Positions 17,822 to 28,334 are shown, numbered from the stretch's first letter. The stretch is 64,000 nucleotides of DNA from Pigmentibacter sp. JX0631 (GCF_029873255.1 NZ_CP123622.1:1452501-1516500), one strand, 5' to 3'. Notes: a model not told the origin generated them from the sequence alone. Numbers and translations are program-made.

Positions 17822-20167
17822 TTAATAATTAATTGAATTTTCATACTTAAGTCGTGTCAAAGCAAGTCCACCACTTATACTCCAAACATTTTTGATTCCA
17901 ATCCTTCTTAGACTTTTCGCAATTGCTAGTGAGCGATTACCCGTAGAACAAAGCAAAGCTATAGGTTTATTTTTATTTTCATTATTAATTACATGATTAA
18001 AAAAATTAACAATTTTAGTTAAAGGAATATTTTTTGGAGCTTTTTTAAAATTTAAAATTTTCCAATCTTTAAATAGAATAGATTCAGCATTTTCTCTTAT
18101 ATCAATTATATCGTAAATATTTTCATCTAAGTCATCAATAGTTATAATTGGTAAACTTTTATCTGTTAATACAGAATTATTAATTGTCCCACAAACTAAT
18201 TTTCCTTGGATATCTGTTTCTAAAAGTTGAGAATCTATCAATTTTTTTTCTGTGAAAAAGTCAATTTCATTCATTAAATTTACTGGATCGAATAATTTTT
18301 TTAGCAAGATATTATTTCTTTTTTCGGTACCCCATGTCGTAACAATTGATTGATTATAATCATGTGCTGGGCAAAGAACAGTATTTGCATGAAGCTTATT
18401 ATCAAGATTTCTTAGTGTATCATAAAATAATTTATTATCACTTATGCTAAAATCAGTTCTGCCTAAGCCACCTATGAGAACAGTATCCCCAATAAATACA
18501 CATTCAATTTTTTCATCTATTGAACATTTATTTTTTAAAAAATAGCTAACACTATCTAAAGTATGGCCTGGTGTTTCAAATCTTTCTAATTCCCATGTGC
18601 TTGAGTTAAAATTGAGAATGCATGTCTGTGAATTCCATCCTAAGGGATCAAATGCAGTATCTTTTAGTGATAGTTTTTCTAAAAGAATAGATCTTGCTGA
18701 AAGGTGATCCGCATGGGAATGTGTATCTAAAACAGCTTGTAACTCTAAATTCTTACATTTTATAAAACTAATTAATCTATCAATACTCTCAAAAGTTGGA
18801 TCAATAATGACACAAGATTTTGTATTAATATCAGAAATCAACCATGTATTTGAAGAATCATATTCTAATTGGGTTATTCCATGAATTAAAGAATTTTCAG
18901 ATTGATTTTCTGATTCATCACTAATTTTACAGGTTAAGTTTAAGCATGAATTACGCAAAGCCTTTCCTGCTGCTTGAATATTTTTTATCCCTAGAAATAT
19001 TTCTTCTTGAGAAGTCGTCAATCCAAAAGAAAGTCTAATTGCTGAGGCTTTTCTCCACTCTGGCAAATTCATTGCTTCTAAAACATGACTGTATTCAAGG
19101 GATTTAGAATTACATGCAGAACCTCCACTTAAACTCACTCCTGCAGCATCAAATACCCGCATTAATTCTTTTGATGAAAATCCATAAACTGAAAAATTCA
19201 AAGTAGTTGCAACAGAATTTTCCATGTCTGTATTTATTTCAATAGTTGGAAAAGCTTCCATTAAAGTGTTTAATAATAACTTTCTATAATTTAGTAATTC
19301 ATGATTAGATTTAAAATGAAAATCTATACAGCCATCTTTAATTTTATTTAGCTTTTCCAATATAACACCAAATGCGGCTATTCCTGGATGATTTTCGGTT
19401 CCAGCACGAATTCCTCTTTCTTGTCCTCCTCCAACTATTAATGAACACTGAGGCGCGTTATCTCTCAAATATAAAAATCCGACACCTTTTGGAGCATGTA
19501 CTTTATGTCCACTAAAAGTGGCATAGTCTACACTTAATTCATTAAAATTTAATGATAATTTCCCTAAAGCTTGAACACAATCAACTAACCAAAAAACTTT
19601 ACTAGCTGAACTCCTAATTATTTTTTCTATTTCTTTCAAATTTGTAATTAACCCTGTTTCGTTATTAACCGCCATAGTGCATAAAAAAACAGTTTCATTT
19701 AGATACTCTTTAATTTCATTTAAGTTTACATGTCCTTTGTCATCAACATTAATTTGCATAATTTCAATATTTAAATCTAAAATTTTTTTCCAATGTAATA
19801 TTGAATTATAAACAGCTTTATGTTCTGTTTTTGAAATTAATATTTTCTTTTTTTGAAAAGATACATCTTTTTTAGATTGTTCTTTAATCCAATTTAATAC
19901 AGAAAGAACAGAAATTTGAATAGCTTCTGTTGCACCACTAGTAAAATATATTTCTGATGACTTAACATTTAGCAACTTACTCGCTTGTAACCTTGATTCC
20001 TCTAATATTAATTTAGCTTCTGCTCCTGCAATATGTGAACTACTAGGATTTGCATATACTCTTTCCATTGACCAAAGAGCTGCTTGGCAAGCATCTTTTA
20101 AAATTGGAGCAGTTGCGTTGCAATCAAAATATACTTTTGAATTACCATTAATTTGATTTTTGCTCAT
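17822..20167 (-). CDS. Cysteine desulfurase / persulfide-dioxygenase-like / rhodanese fusion
   Basis: A 781-residue three-domain protein. Residues 1-405 are a class V, PLP-dependent cysteine desulfurase: PLP lysine Lys222 in FSGHKVHAPKG, catalytic Cys352 in SGGSACNS. Residues 428-660 are a metallo-beta-lactamase fold with HSHADH at 483-488, GH at 534-535, D561 (IGDT) and H602 (CPAHDY), as in ETHE1-type persulfide dioxygenases. Residues 675-780 are a rhodanese domain with active Cys740 in LLCSTGNRS. All key residues appear intact. The combination suggests extraction, oxidation and transfer of persulfide sulfur in one chain; this is inference. It heads the operon with the ammonia-lyase and phosphopantetheinyl transferase, and diverges from msrB. 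Confidence 0.88.
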   Translation of the reverse strand: MSKNQINGNSKVYFDCNATAPILKDACQAALWSMERVYANPSSSHIAGAEAKLILEESRLQASKLLNVKSSEIYFTSGATEAIQISVLSVLNWIKEQSKKDVSFQKKKILISKTEHKAVYNSILHWKKILDLNIEIMQINVDDKGHVNLNEIKEYLNETVFLCTMAVNNETGLITNLKEIEKIIRSSASKVFWLVDCVQALGKLSLNFNELSVDYATFSGHKVHAPKGVGFLYLRDNAPQCSLIVGGGQERGIRAGTENHPGIAAFGVILEKLNKIKDGCIDFHFKSNHELLNYRKLLLNTLMEAFPTIEINTDMENSVATTLNFSVYGFSSKELMRVFDAAGVSLSGGSACNSKSLEYSHVLEAMNLPEWRKASAIRLSFGLTTSQEEIFLGIKNIQAAGKALRNSCLNLTCKISDESENQSENSLIHGITQLEYDSSNTWLISDINTKSCVIIDPTFESIDRLISFIKCKNLELQAVLDTHSHADHLSARSILLEKLSLKDTAFDPLGWNSQTCILNFNSSTWELERFETPGHTLDSVSYFLKNKCSIDEKIECVFIGDTVLIGGLGRTDFSISDNKLFYDTLRNLDNKLHANTVLCPAHDYNQSIVTTWGTEKRNNILLKKLFDPVNLMNEIDFFTEKKLIDSQLLETDIQGKLVCGTINNSVLTDKSLPIITIDDLDENIYDIIDIRENAESILFKDWKILNFKKAPKNIPLTKIVNFFNHVINNENKNKPIALLCSTGNRSLAIAKSLRRIGIKNVWSISGGLALTRLKYENSINY

Positions 20168-20406
20168 TATGCCTCCATTTCAATTTTTTATCTAGTCTTT
20201 TTTGATTACCACACATAAGTTAATATTACTATTTAAAATTGTTAATTTAAAAATTTTTATTTAACTATGATTAAAAAATTTTCTAATCTTAAAATTTTTA
20301 CTTTTTAGATTTAATAAAAAATTTATAAAAGTCATTTTTTTGATATCTAATTTCTTTTTTCTAGTGTTATTATAATAAATTACTATATCCTGCAGGAGTT
20401 AAATAA

Positions 20407-20949
20407 ATGATAGATTATCGAAGAATAATTTTTTCTTTTTTAGCTTTTTTTATAATGGTTGGGTATGCTATGGCTGACAAAACAGATTCAAAATATGAAA
20501 ATGTAGATAAAAATAAAAAGATAAAAGAACTTTCACCAATGCAGAGAGAAGTTACTCAAAATAATGGCACTGAAGCTCCCTTTAAGAATGAATATTGGAA
20601 TAACAAAGAGGAAGGAATCTATGTTGATGTTGTTACGGGGGAACCTTTATTTAGTTCTTTAGATAAATTTGATTCTGGGACAGGCTGGCCAAGCTTCACG
20701 AAACCAATTGATAATAAATTTGTCCAATTTAAAGAAGATAAATCTTTAGCCATTGAAACACGGACTGAAGTGAAATCAAAATTTGGAAACTCTCATTTAG
20801 GACATGTATTTGATGATGGTCCAGGGCCAACGAAAAAAAGATATTGCATAAATTCAGCTGCTTTAAAATTCATTCCTGTATCTAATTTAGAAAAAGAAGG
20901 TTATGGACAATATCTTTCCTTATTTAAAAAACTAAAAAAAGAAAAGTAA
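20407..20949 (+). CDS. msrB: Periplasmic peptide-methionine (R)-S-oxide reductase
   Basis: Reduces methionine-R-sulfoxide in proteins. A signal peptide spans residues 1-23 ([10 protein letters not shown] before DK), so it acts outside the cytoplasm. The MsrB core is complete: [31 protein letters not shown] and catalytic Cys147 in [11 protein letters not shown]. The two CxxC zinc pairs of many MsrB proteins are missing, and no clear recycling cysteine is seen. CAGGAG precedes the ATG and a TATAAT lies at 20371-20376. It is divergent from the sulfur-enzyme fusion, a plausible oxidative-stress or sulfur theme, and ends 7 bases from a convergent gene. Confidence 0.93.
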   Translation: MIDYRRIIFSFLAFFIMVGYAMADKTDSKYENVDKNKKIKELSPMQREVTQNNGTEAPFKNEYWNNKEEGIYVDVVTGEPLFSSLDKFDSGTGWPSFTKPIDNKFVQFKEDKSLAIETRTEVKSKFGNSHLGHVFDDGPGPTKKRYCINSAALKFIPVSNLEKEGYGQYLSLFKKLKKEK

Positions 20950-20956
20950 TAACTTC

Positions 20957-21652
20957 TTAATTACCACAGATCCAGTATCCATACCCATTAAAATTAAAAT
21001 TTTCAGTTGTTGCTTTTGCTCTAAAGTTTAATTTTATTAAAGAGGATAAATTTGGGTGAGAATAATCAGTCCAAGGTATCGTCTGGTCCCAAACAAACTG
21101 CTGAACTTCTATATTATTTAAATTTTTATATATATTTACACCAATATCTTGTTGAAATGAATACATTTTTATAGGCAAAATTCTTGAAACGACTATTGAA
21201 TTATCAATTTTTACACTATAATTTGTAACAATTTTATTTTCATTAGCCGCTGAAACTGAGGCTAAATTAACAGTATTTATATAAAATTTTTCCCCATTTA
21301 CTTTTTCTAAATTGAATTTCACATACTGCCCAGAAGTAGCTGGATTTTCACTTTTAATTATTAAATATTGATCAGAATTCTCTTCACTTTGTGCAGCATT
21401 AGAAACTTCTAAATTTTGAGATTTAAATCCTTCTTTAATATAAATTGGTTCAACTTTATTTTTTGAACTTACTAAATTATTTGATGAAGCTGCGTTCCCA
21501 TAGATAATTAAAGGTTCTCCACCACCTGTGCAAGGATAGAATATTTTTACTCCATTATCATCAAAGTAACTTCCATTTATGTGCTTTATATTCGCATATA
21601 TATTCCCCGATAGTATTAAAGACAAAGAAATTTTAATTAGTTGATTAAGCAT
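20957..21652 (-). CDS. Secreted protein of unknown function
   Basis: A 231-residue protein I do not recognise. It starts with a signal peptide (LIKISLSLILSGNIYA). The mature part is rich in Asn, Ser and beta-forming residues. It has one Cys near the N-terminus in FYPCTGGGEPL and another near the end in YWICGN, which could form a disulfide linking the two ends of a beta-sandwich. It is alone on its strand and convergent with msrB, 7 bases away. A secreted adhesin or enzyme inhibitor would be compatible, but nothing shows it. Confidence 0.65.
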   Translation of the reverse strand: MLNQLIKISLSLILSGNIYANIKHINGSYFDDNGVKIFYPCTGGGEPLIIYGNAASSNNLVSSKNKVEPIYIKEGFKSQNLEVSNAAQSEENSDQYLIIKSENPATSGQYVKFNLEKVNGEKFYINTVNLASVSAANENKIVTNYSVKIDNSIVVSRILPIKMYSFQQDIGVNIYKNLNNIEVQQFVWDQTIPWTDYSHPNLSSLIKLNFRAKATTENFNFNGYGYWICGN

Positions 21653-21976
21653 AGTAATTCCCTACTTTTAAATATATTTTGAATTTAAGTGATATGTCTC
21701 ACCAAAATATTGTTTGGTCAAGAATGATTTTGAAATTACTAATAATTTATTTATTTTTAAATGATTTTAAAAATACTACATAATAATTATCACTGCTTAA
21801 TATATAAATTTATTTTATTAAATTTAGTTTAACTATTTTATTTCTTTTATAATAAAATATTTTTAAAAAATTTATTGATATTTTTATTAATTCAAAGTAA
21901 GTTTCAAAAGTCCGTAACTAAAAGTTATGCCTTCCATATATAAAATCCAGAATTTTCACAAGGAGTTAATTCCATT
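21653..21976. other. 324-base divergent intergenic region
   Basis: Very AT-rich spacer between two divergently transcribed secreted-protein genes; it must contain both promoters. A small hairpin, TAACT-AAA-AGTTA near 21917-21929, lies about 50 bases before the PqaA-like gene. No reading frame with a ribosome-binding site was seen. Confidence 0.5.
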
Positions 21977-23416
21977 ATGAAACTAGGAATAAAATACTTA
22001 TTTATACTATTCTTCAATATATTATTAACTAATCAGGCCATGACAAAAAACTATTGCCCTCCTGAATTAGATGCTTTAGATTGTATAAAATTTTTAACAG
22101 CAAAATATTCTTTAAATTATTTAAAATTAGGAGAAGAAGTACTTCAAAATGAACTTAAAGTAATCGAGTACGAATTAGTTTCACAAAAATACCCAAACAA
22201 CGAATATTATCCAAGTACAGAATGGAAACATAATTTAAAAATATTTATTCCAAAATCTTATTCAAAAAATACAACACCTATTTTTTATGTAGACATAGAT
22301 ATTAAAAATAAACAGGATGAAGAATTTTTTGTAAATATTTCAAATAATACTTCTTCAATTGTTATAAGATTAACAATGGTTCCAAATCAACCTATAAGTT
22401 TCCCAAATATTGCAAATTTATTTGAAGATGATCTAGTCGCCCACACATGGAAAGTATTTTTAGATGATCCAATTGAAAATAAAACAATGCCCTTACATTT
22501 ACCAATGGCATTGAGTATTATTCGCGCTTTTGATCTTATTCAAGCCGAGTTTTCAGCAGATAACTATAACATGAGTAGTTTTATTTTATCAGGTGCATCC
22601 AAAAGAGGTTGGGCGGCTTGGCTTGCCACACTTGCCGATGAAAGAGTAAAAGCTATTATTCCTATAGTTATTGACGTCTATAATATTAAAAATCAATTTC
22701 TAAAATTAAATAAAGTTTATGCTAACCACTGGCCTATTGCATTGTATCCTTACTATAAAATAAATTTATATAAATATCTTGATGCTGAGAACTTTAACTC
22801 TTTAATTCAAATTGAAGATCCTTTAGCATATAAAAATTCAGGTAAACAAAAAAGATTAGAAATTCCAAAGTATATCGTTAGTTCAAGTGGAGATGATTTC
22901 TTCTTGCCAGATTCAATATATGATAGTTATATTGATATCCCTGGTGAAAATATTTTTCGCTATATCCCAAACTCAACACATTTTATAAATAAGAGTATTA
23001 TTGAAGAAAGTATTATTCAATATGCTAATGCACTAAATTCTAACACTCCTGGTAAAAAATTAAACTTTAAATTTTATGAAGATAAGTTTGGAGAGAAAGT
23101 CAAAATAGTAATTGAGCTTAATAAAAGCATTAAATACATATCACTTTGGGAAGCAATAAATTCTCATGAAAGAGATTTCCGTTACTCTTGTGGAGTTCAA
23201 TATAAGAAAAGAAAATTAGAGATAAAAAACAATGCAAAGTTTTTTTCTATTTGGATAAAAAAACCTAAATTAGGGTGGAAAGCATCGTTCATTGAAATAA
23301 CACATGACAACAATTTTATTCAAACAACTCCTAATATAGTGTTACCTAAAAAAGAATATCCTATGAATATCATAAATAACAAAAGCAAATATTGCAGTTC
23401 TCTTCCATTACATTAA
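21977..23416 (+). CDS. PhoPQ-activated pathogenicity-related (PqaA-type) secreted protein
   Basis: A 479-residue protein with a signal peptide (LFILFFNILLTNQAM). It matches the PhoPQ-related alpha/beta-hydrolase-like family (PF10142): FILSGASKRGWAAWLATLAD with the nucleophile-elbow-like Ser, then VKAIIPIVIDVYN, and SSSGDDFFLPDS followed by RYIPNSTHF, which would hold the Asp and His. The last 120 residues form a beta-rich tail, as in the family. AGGAG precedes the ATG. In Salmonella the founding member is PhoP-regulated and linked to antimicrobial-peptide resistance; that regulation cannot be assumed here. Substrate is unknown. Confidence 0.85.
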   Translation: MKLGIKYLFILFFNILLTNQAMTKNYCPPELDALDCIKFLTAKYSLNYLKLGEEVLQNELKVIEYELVSQKYPNNEYYPSTEWKHNLKIFIPKSYSKNTTPIFYVDIDIKNKQDEEFFVNISNNTSSIVIRLTMVPNQPISFPNIANLFEDDLVAHTWKVFLDDPIENKTMPLHLPMALSIIRAFDLIQAEFSADNYNMSSFILSGASKRGWAAWLATLADERVKAIIPIVIDVYNIKNQFLKLNKVYANHWPIALYPYYKINLYKYLDAENFNSLIQIEDPLAYKNSGKQKRLEIPKYIVSSSGDDFFLPDSIYDSYIDIPGENIFRYIPNSTHFINKSIIEESIIQYANALNSNTPGKKLNFKFYEDKFGEKVKIVIELNKSIKYISLWEAINSHERDFRYSCGVQYKKRKLEIKNNAKFFSIWIKKPKLGWKASFIEITHDNNFIQTTPNIVLPKKEYPMNIINNKSKYCSSLPLH

Positions 23417-23694
23417 AATAAAATATTTTGGATCAATAAATTAAAGATATTTAAAAATAATAAATATTCATATTAGTTAAATTATATTTAAACCTTTACC
23501 AACAGTATAGTTATAATTAAATTAGTATACCTAGTTATTATTTATTAAGAAATTTATATACTTTATATATTTGTACTAAATTATTAATTGCACTTTTCAA
23601 CTATTAAAGAATGTTGCTTTTTTTAAATTTAAAATTTAAATAAAAATTGTTTTTATTATTTTTAAAAACAATTGAAATTTTAATAGGAGAGTTT

Positions 23695-24514
23695 ATGATT
23701 AGTAAAAAATTTATTTATAATTTTTAGTTCTTTATTTTTTACACCAATATTTGCAACAGAATCTAAGTTATACAATAAAAATATAAATTTAAATAACAAT
23801 ACTGAGCATTTAATAGATTCAAAAATTAACAATTTAGTCAATAATGATTCTCAGGAATCACTTAAAGATAAATATCCTATTGATAATAATAAAATATACT
23901 TTTTTGAAATGGAAAAATCTAAAGAATTTCGAAAAAAAATTTCAGTATCTTTTGACAAAGCTTATTTAGAAACAGAAAATTTAAATAAAATAAAATATTA
24001 TGAAGAAATTTCTGAATATTATAAAAGATGTGATATTAAAAATGGAAAATTTAACATAATTCAACTTAATCAAATTAAAAGTTTAAGCTTAGAAATTGGT
24101 GATGAAATTAGCAAGATGACAAGTAAGATATACGAAATTAAAAAAGAAATCACAGAAAAACCTACTAGAGTTGAATTATATGTTCAATACTATATCAATT
24201 ATAATTTACTTATTCTTATGAAAAATGCTTATTATGCCACCTACAATGCTGCACCACCCTATAAATTTGCTGAAAATGCAAAATCTGCGGCTGCAATTTA
24301 TAATAATAATTCCAAGGCTGATTATGCAAGAGAACTAAGAAAAAAAGCTGATGAGGCTTACAAATTAGTTGATAAAGCATATAAACTATATGCTGGTGCT
24401 GATAAAAGTAATAAGAATGAATTTTTAGAATTAAGAAAAAGATTCTATGAAGCTGAAGATCTTGCTAGAAAATTAGATGATGAAGCAGACTTTGCATTTA
24501 ATTCTATAAGGTAA
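23695..24514 (+). pseudogene. Secreted helical protein interrupted by a frameshift in its signal peptide
   Basis: The ATG at 23695 follows a strong AGGAGA and reads MISKKFIYNF before a TAG at 23725. Dropping one T from the five-T run at 23721-23725 continues without a stop as SSLFFTPIFATESKL and into the open frame ending at 24514. The corrected product of about 273 residues has a signal peptide (cleavage after IFA) and a long charged helical C-terminal region rich in Ala, Lys, Tyr and Glu (ADYARELRKKADEAYKLVDK). Without the shift, only a leaderless 201-residue piece starting at 23909 is open, and it has no RBS. This could be a real mutation, a phase-variable tract or a sequencing error. Function unknown. 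Confidence 0.7.
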
Positions 24515-24710
24515 TGATTTAAATCAAATTAAATATCCAAGTTGAAATTTGTTGAATAGCATCTTTTTACTTACCATACCATTAAACATTTTCTCAATTA
24601 AGACATATGTAAGTCTATCATTGCAAGACAGTAAGTAACTAATAAATACATTTTTTGACTTGTATCATATTCATGTAAAAAAATCTTATAATTTCTATCA
24701 TTTTAAACTT

Positions 24711-27700
24711 TTATAAAGAATTTTTCTTATTTAGATGAAATTTTAAAGAATTTAAAGTATGCAACATAAAAGCATTTGATTTTTCTTCATTTTCTTTACT
24801 AATTCCTATTAATCTATTAGATTGCATATGTATAAAACTTACAATAATCCTATTTCTATCATTATAAATCTGTTTCAACTCAATATTTTTAAATAATTGA
24901 TTTGAGTATTTAATTATTTCATTTCTTCTTTTTTGAATTAACTCTTCTAAATTTGAAAATATTTTATCCTTATACCAATGTAAATTATTTTTCATAAATA
25001 AATCTATAATATATTTTCTACTTTTTCTAAATTCTTCGATAAATTTATTTTTATCATTTCTTAACATCAACCAATTTAATTTTTCATCAAAATTAAAAGA
25101 AAAATTCTCTAAAATTTCTAAAGCTAAAAAACTGTTAATATGAATTAAAAGGTACTCTTTCTCAATTACTTTTTTATTTTTAATTAATAAACAAGCTATT
25201 TCGCTATCATACATAAATATTTTTTCTGCAAGGTGAATTAAATCAGGACCTCCATATCTTTCAATTTCAGGTTCGTAAGAATCTATACAACATGAGTTAA
25301 GAATACCATTTTTAGACACTTCATCAAAATATGAATTATATTTTTCCAATAATTCATTAGAGTATTTTTTATCTTTCAATAAAATACGAAGTCTGATATG
25401 TTTTTTTGGATCTTGATACCTAATAAAAAACCAAGTTTCAATTTCTATTTCTTTCTTAACTTCTTGAATAAAATTAACAATACATTTAGAAATAAATTCA
25501 TCTTCTCTATAACTATTGAAGTACAATTTTGAATAAAACCATTCACCACCAGGTATAAATTTACGAGTACAATTCAGAGAATTAAATTTTCTAATAATTT
25601 CTATTGATTTATCAGTTTTTTTGTTAGATTTCAAAGGAGATACTATTTCATAACTAAATACATTTTTTAGCCCATAGGAATTCATAAAAGAAATTTCTAA
25701 GTTTTCCTGTAGTAATAGTTTTCCATGCCGAATAAACTCTTTTTTTAGCTCTTTTACGTGATCTTCTTTTTTTAAATCTAATAAAATTTTATTATCAGCA
25801 TGAATCAAATTGATGTAATCTGGGACATTCCAAAATTTTTTCCATGCACAAAAAATTAAGAGAAAATCTTTTTCTAGATCATATTCTTGTTTAAATTGTT
25901 TTAAAGATACTAAAGAAAGGTTCCAGGATTTTGGATAAATTATTATGTTTTCATACTCTATTCTCGGCACAAAAGTTAAATTACTAAATTCAGTTAAAGG
26001 TATGCGATTCCAAAGAGTAAATCTTTCAAAACTAACTTCTCTCAGAAAGCGGACAATATTAGGCGCATTCTTAAAATTAAGCATATTCGATGCAACAAAA
26101 ACAACTTCTTTTTGATACTTCAAAGATTTGAAGTATAGTCTTTTTCTATTAGCACAAACAACAATATCGTTTAGATATAAATTGGAATTATTTTTTTCTT
26201 GAAAAGTATCCAAATGAAGCTGATAACTCCAATAACTTTTACCAAGAACAACATTAGCTCCTCTAGAATTTTGAGGTGAAAATATTAGCTCGCAAAATAT
26301 TATTTCAGGATACTTATCTTCAAAATTTTTTATATGAGAAGATAGATCTGATATATTTTCCTCTGAAAATAAATTTGTAAATCTACCAAAACTTGCACAA
26401 ACGCTATATGAATTTTGAATTGAAGAAAGATATATTTTTAAATTGTTATTATCTTCACCATTAATTATTTGAAAATATACTTCTATAGAATCTGGAATAT
26501 TATCAGTATTTATATTTTGATCTTGAATAAATTTTAAATCTTTTCCTGATAATGTTATGCATTCTGTTTTTTCTTGATATGAATAGAAAATTTTATCATA
26601 TAAAAATTTTATTCTATCTTCACTTTCTGCATCTTTAGTTATTTTTTTTCTACTACTCTGTGGAAATTTATAGTCTGCTGGAGCTCCTAATCCCAGATTT
26701 TCATCAAGTAATTCCAGAATTCCCACTTCCTTTGCAAAACCATATTTAATTAAAAATTCTTCATGATACTTTCGTATTTCGTTAAATCCTAGATATAATT
26801 TAGTAAAAGATATAAAAAATTCTGATACTCTACTTAAATTCAATTTAAATGCATTTTCTAGTGAAATTTTTTTATTGATTGAAGTACTTAAATCTATTTG
26901 TAAAGGGCTTTTAACATAATTACTTTTTTGCATTTCCTCAATAATAATATTTAGTTCATTTATACCTTCACCAATTTCTAATTTTTCATATATATCAATC
27001 TGCTTTTTTAATTTCAGTAAGTACTTATAATTTTCTTCTTGCTCTGGCCAATAAGAAAGTTTTAAAATCAATTCAGACAAAATATCAAATTTTCCTAAAA
27101 TTGGTTTAATTTCAGTTATAATGAATTCATTATTAATTAATTCTTGAAGATATTCATATATATTCACATTATTATTCAATTTAAAATTATTTTTTATCTT
27201 CTCAACAAGTTTATTAATCTCAAGTTCATTCTTTAAATTTTCAAAAATAAATTTCATTAGTGAATTTATTTTTATTGACATATCTTTATCAAAATTTAAT
27301 TTTTTTTCCCCTTGTTCAGTATTTATTACACTATTAGAGGAGTAAGAAAGATAAATTCTATCACCATTTTCATATGCTATTGGACTAAATTTTATTTTTA
27401 TATTTGGAGTCTTAGTGATATCTTCTTCTATCTTTTTTACAAATTTATATATCCACTCCATATCAGGTCGAACTGCTTTGTAATACTTAGAATTATCAGT
27501 AGTCAAGTTTTGTACATCAGAGTAATATCCCATATTAACTGCAGCGAAATATCCATATGGAGTTGCTCTAGTGCACGAACGAGAAAAATATTTTAAAATA
27601 CCTGATTTTAATTGATCTATTTTTTTTAAATCTTTTATTTTTTCTTTTTCAAATAATTCTAAACTATTATAAAGTGATTTACTTGATGCTAAAATTGCTT

Positions 27701-27833
27701 CTTTAAATTTCCCATAATATTTTTGCTTCAATAAATATTCCAATATATCTTCATTACTATTTAAATAATCAATAAAGTAATTATTTGGAAAAAGAGGCGT
27801 TCTTAGCATAAAAAATGAATTTGCACTATACAT
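24711..27833 (-). CDS. Class I lanthipeptide dehydratase (LanB, full length)
   Basis: A 1040-residue LanB-type enzyme. Family members use glutamyl-tRNA to glutamylate Ser/Thr of a precursor peptide and then eliminate glutamate to give dehydroamino acids. The N-terminal glutamylation region shows the hallmark R85-S-C-T-R-A-T-P-Y-G and, near residue 640, IPLTEFSNLTFVPRIEYEN. The C-terminal elimination (SpaB-C/thiopeptide-type) domain begins near residue 760, with RYQDPKKHIRLRI near 804 and YEPEIERYGGPD near 860. Length and motifs indicate an intact two-function enzyme, not a split form. RBS is weak (TTGGAT). No LanC, protease or exporter is adjacent. It diverges across 583 bases from a small-peptide/oxygenase gene set, the likely partner locus. 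Confidence 0.88.
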   Translation of the reverse strand: MYSANSFFMLRTPLFPNNYFIDYLNSNEDILEYLLKQKYYGKFKEAILASSKSLYNSLELFEKEKIKDLKKIDQLKSGILKYFSRSCTRATPYGYFAAVNMGYYSDVQNLTTDNSKYYKAVRPDMEWIYKFVKKIEEDITKTPNIKIKFSPIAYENGDRIYLSYSSNSVINTEQGEKKLNFDKDMSIKINSLMKFIFENLKNELEINKLVEKIKNNFKLNNNVNIYEYLQELINNEFIITEIKPILGKFDILSELILKLSYWPEQEENYKYLLKLKKQIDIYEKLEIGEGINELNIIIEEMQKSNYVKSPLQIDLSTSINKKISLENAFKLNLSRVSEFFISFTKLYLGFNEIRKYHEEFLIKYGFAKEVGILELLDENLGLGAPADYKFPQSSRKKITKDAESEDRIKFLYDKIFYSYQEKTECITLSGKDLKFIQDQNINTDNIPDSIEVYFQIINGEDNNNLKIYLSSIQNSYSVCASFGRFTNLFSEENISDLSSHIKNFEDKYPEIIFCELIFSPQNSRGANVVLGKSYWSYQLHLDTFQEKNNSNLYLNDIVVCANRKRLYFKSLKYQKEVVFVASNMLNFKNAPNIVRFLREVSFERFTLWNRIPLTEFSNLTFVPRIEYENIIIYPKSWNLSLVSLKQFKQEYDLEKDFLLIFCAWKKFWNVPDYINLIHADNKILLDLKKEDHVKELKKEFIRHGKLLLQENLEISFMNSYGLKNVFSYEIVSPLKSNKKTDKSIEIIRKFNSLNCTRKFIPGGEWFYSKLYFNSYREDEFISKCIVNFIQEVKKEIEIETWFFIRYQDPKKHIRLRILLKDKKYSNELLEKYNSYFDEVSKNGILNSCCIDSYEPEIERYGGPDLIHLAEKIFMYDSEIACLLIKNKKVIEKEYLLIHINSFLALEILENFSFNFDEKLNWLMLRNDKNKFIEEFRKSRKYIIDLFMKNNLHWYKDKIFSNLEELIQKRRNEIIKYSNQLFKNIELKQIYNDRNRIIVSFIHMQSNRLIGISKENEEKSNAFMLHTLNSLKFHLNKKNSL

Positions 27834-28334
27834 GTTTTAAATCCAAGTTAAAAATTAATATAAAAAATTAATATGTATACTAAAACAGAAGAATACTTGA
27901 TTTTTTTGATGTTCTCAACAAGAATCGCATACTAAGTTTACATAAAGAAAACGTGTTAAGCTTTTTATTAACTGAAGAAAGCTATCCCCATAACTTTAAA
28001 AAATAATTTTATGACACTTCTATTTTTAAAAATTTCAAAATTTATTCCATAGTTCAATCACCGAATAAAAATTATACTAAATTTTTAAGCATAATAATAT
28101 TATTAATGCATACCAACAAAAATTCAACTAGCAAAATTTTTAAATTACTTGCTATTTTTATATTTTTTGTTAAATTTTATTTCAATCCAAAAATTAATTT
28201 TAGACTATTTTTAGCGAAACAAGTTTTTGTAATTTTTTTCCTAGAAAAAATTCATATATTAAATATTATTTTTTAAAAATATCTATATTTCAAAGTATAC
28301 TACAGTTTAGTAACAAATTATTTATTCTATAGTA

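Noticed and set aside
28106-28276. 56-codon frame (MHTNKN...) in the LanB/peptide spacer, considered as a second precursor
   Set aside because: No ribosome-binding site, composition dominated by Phe/Ile/Lys as expected from random AT-rich DNA; no coding signal.
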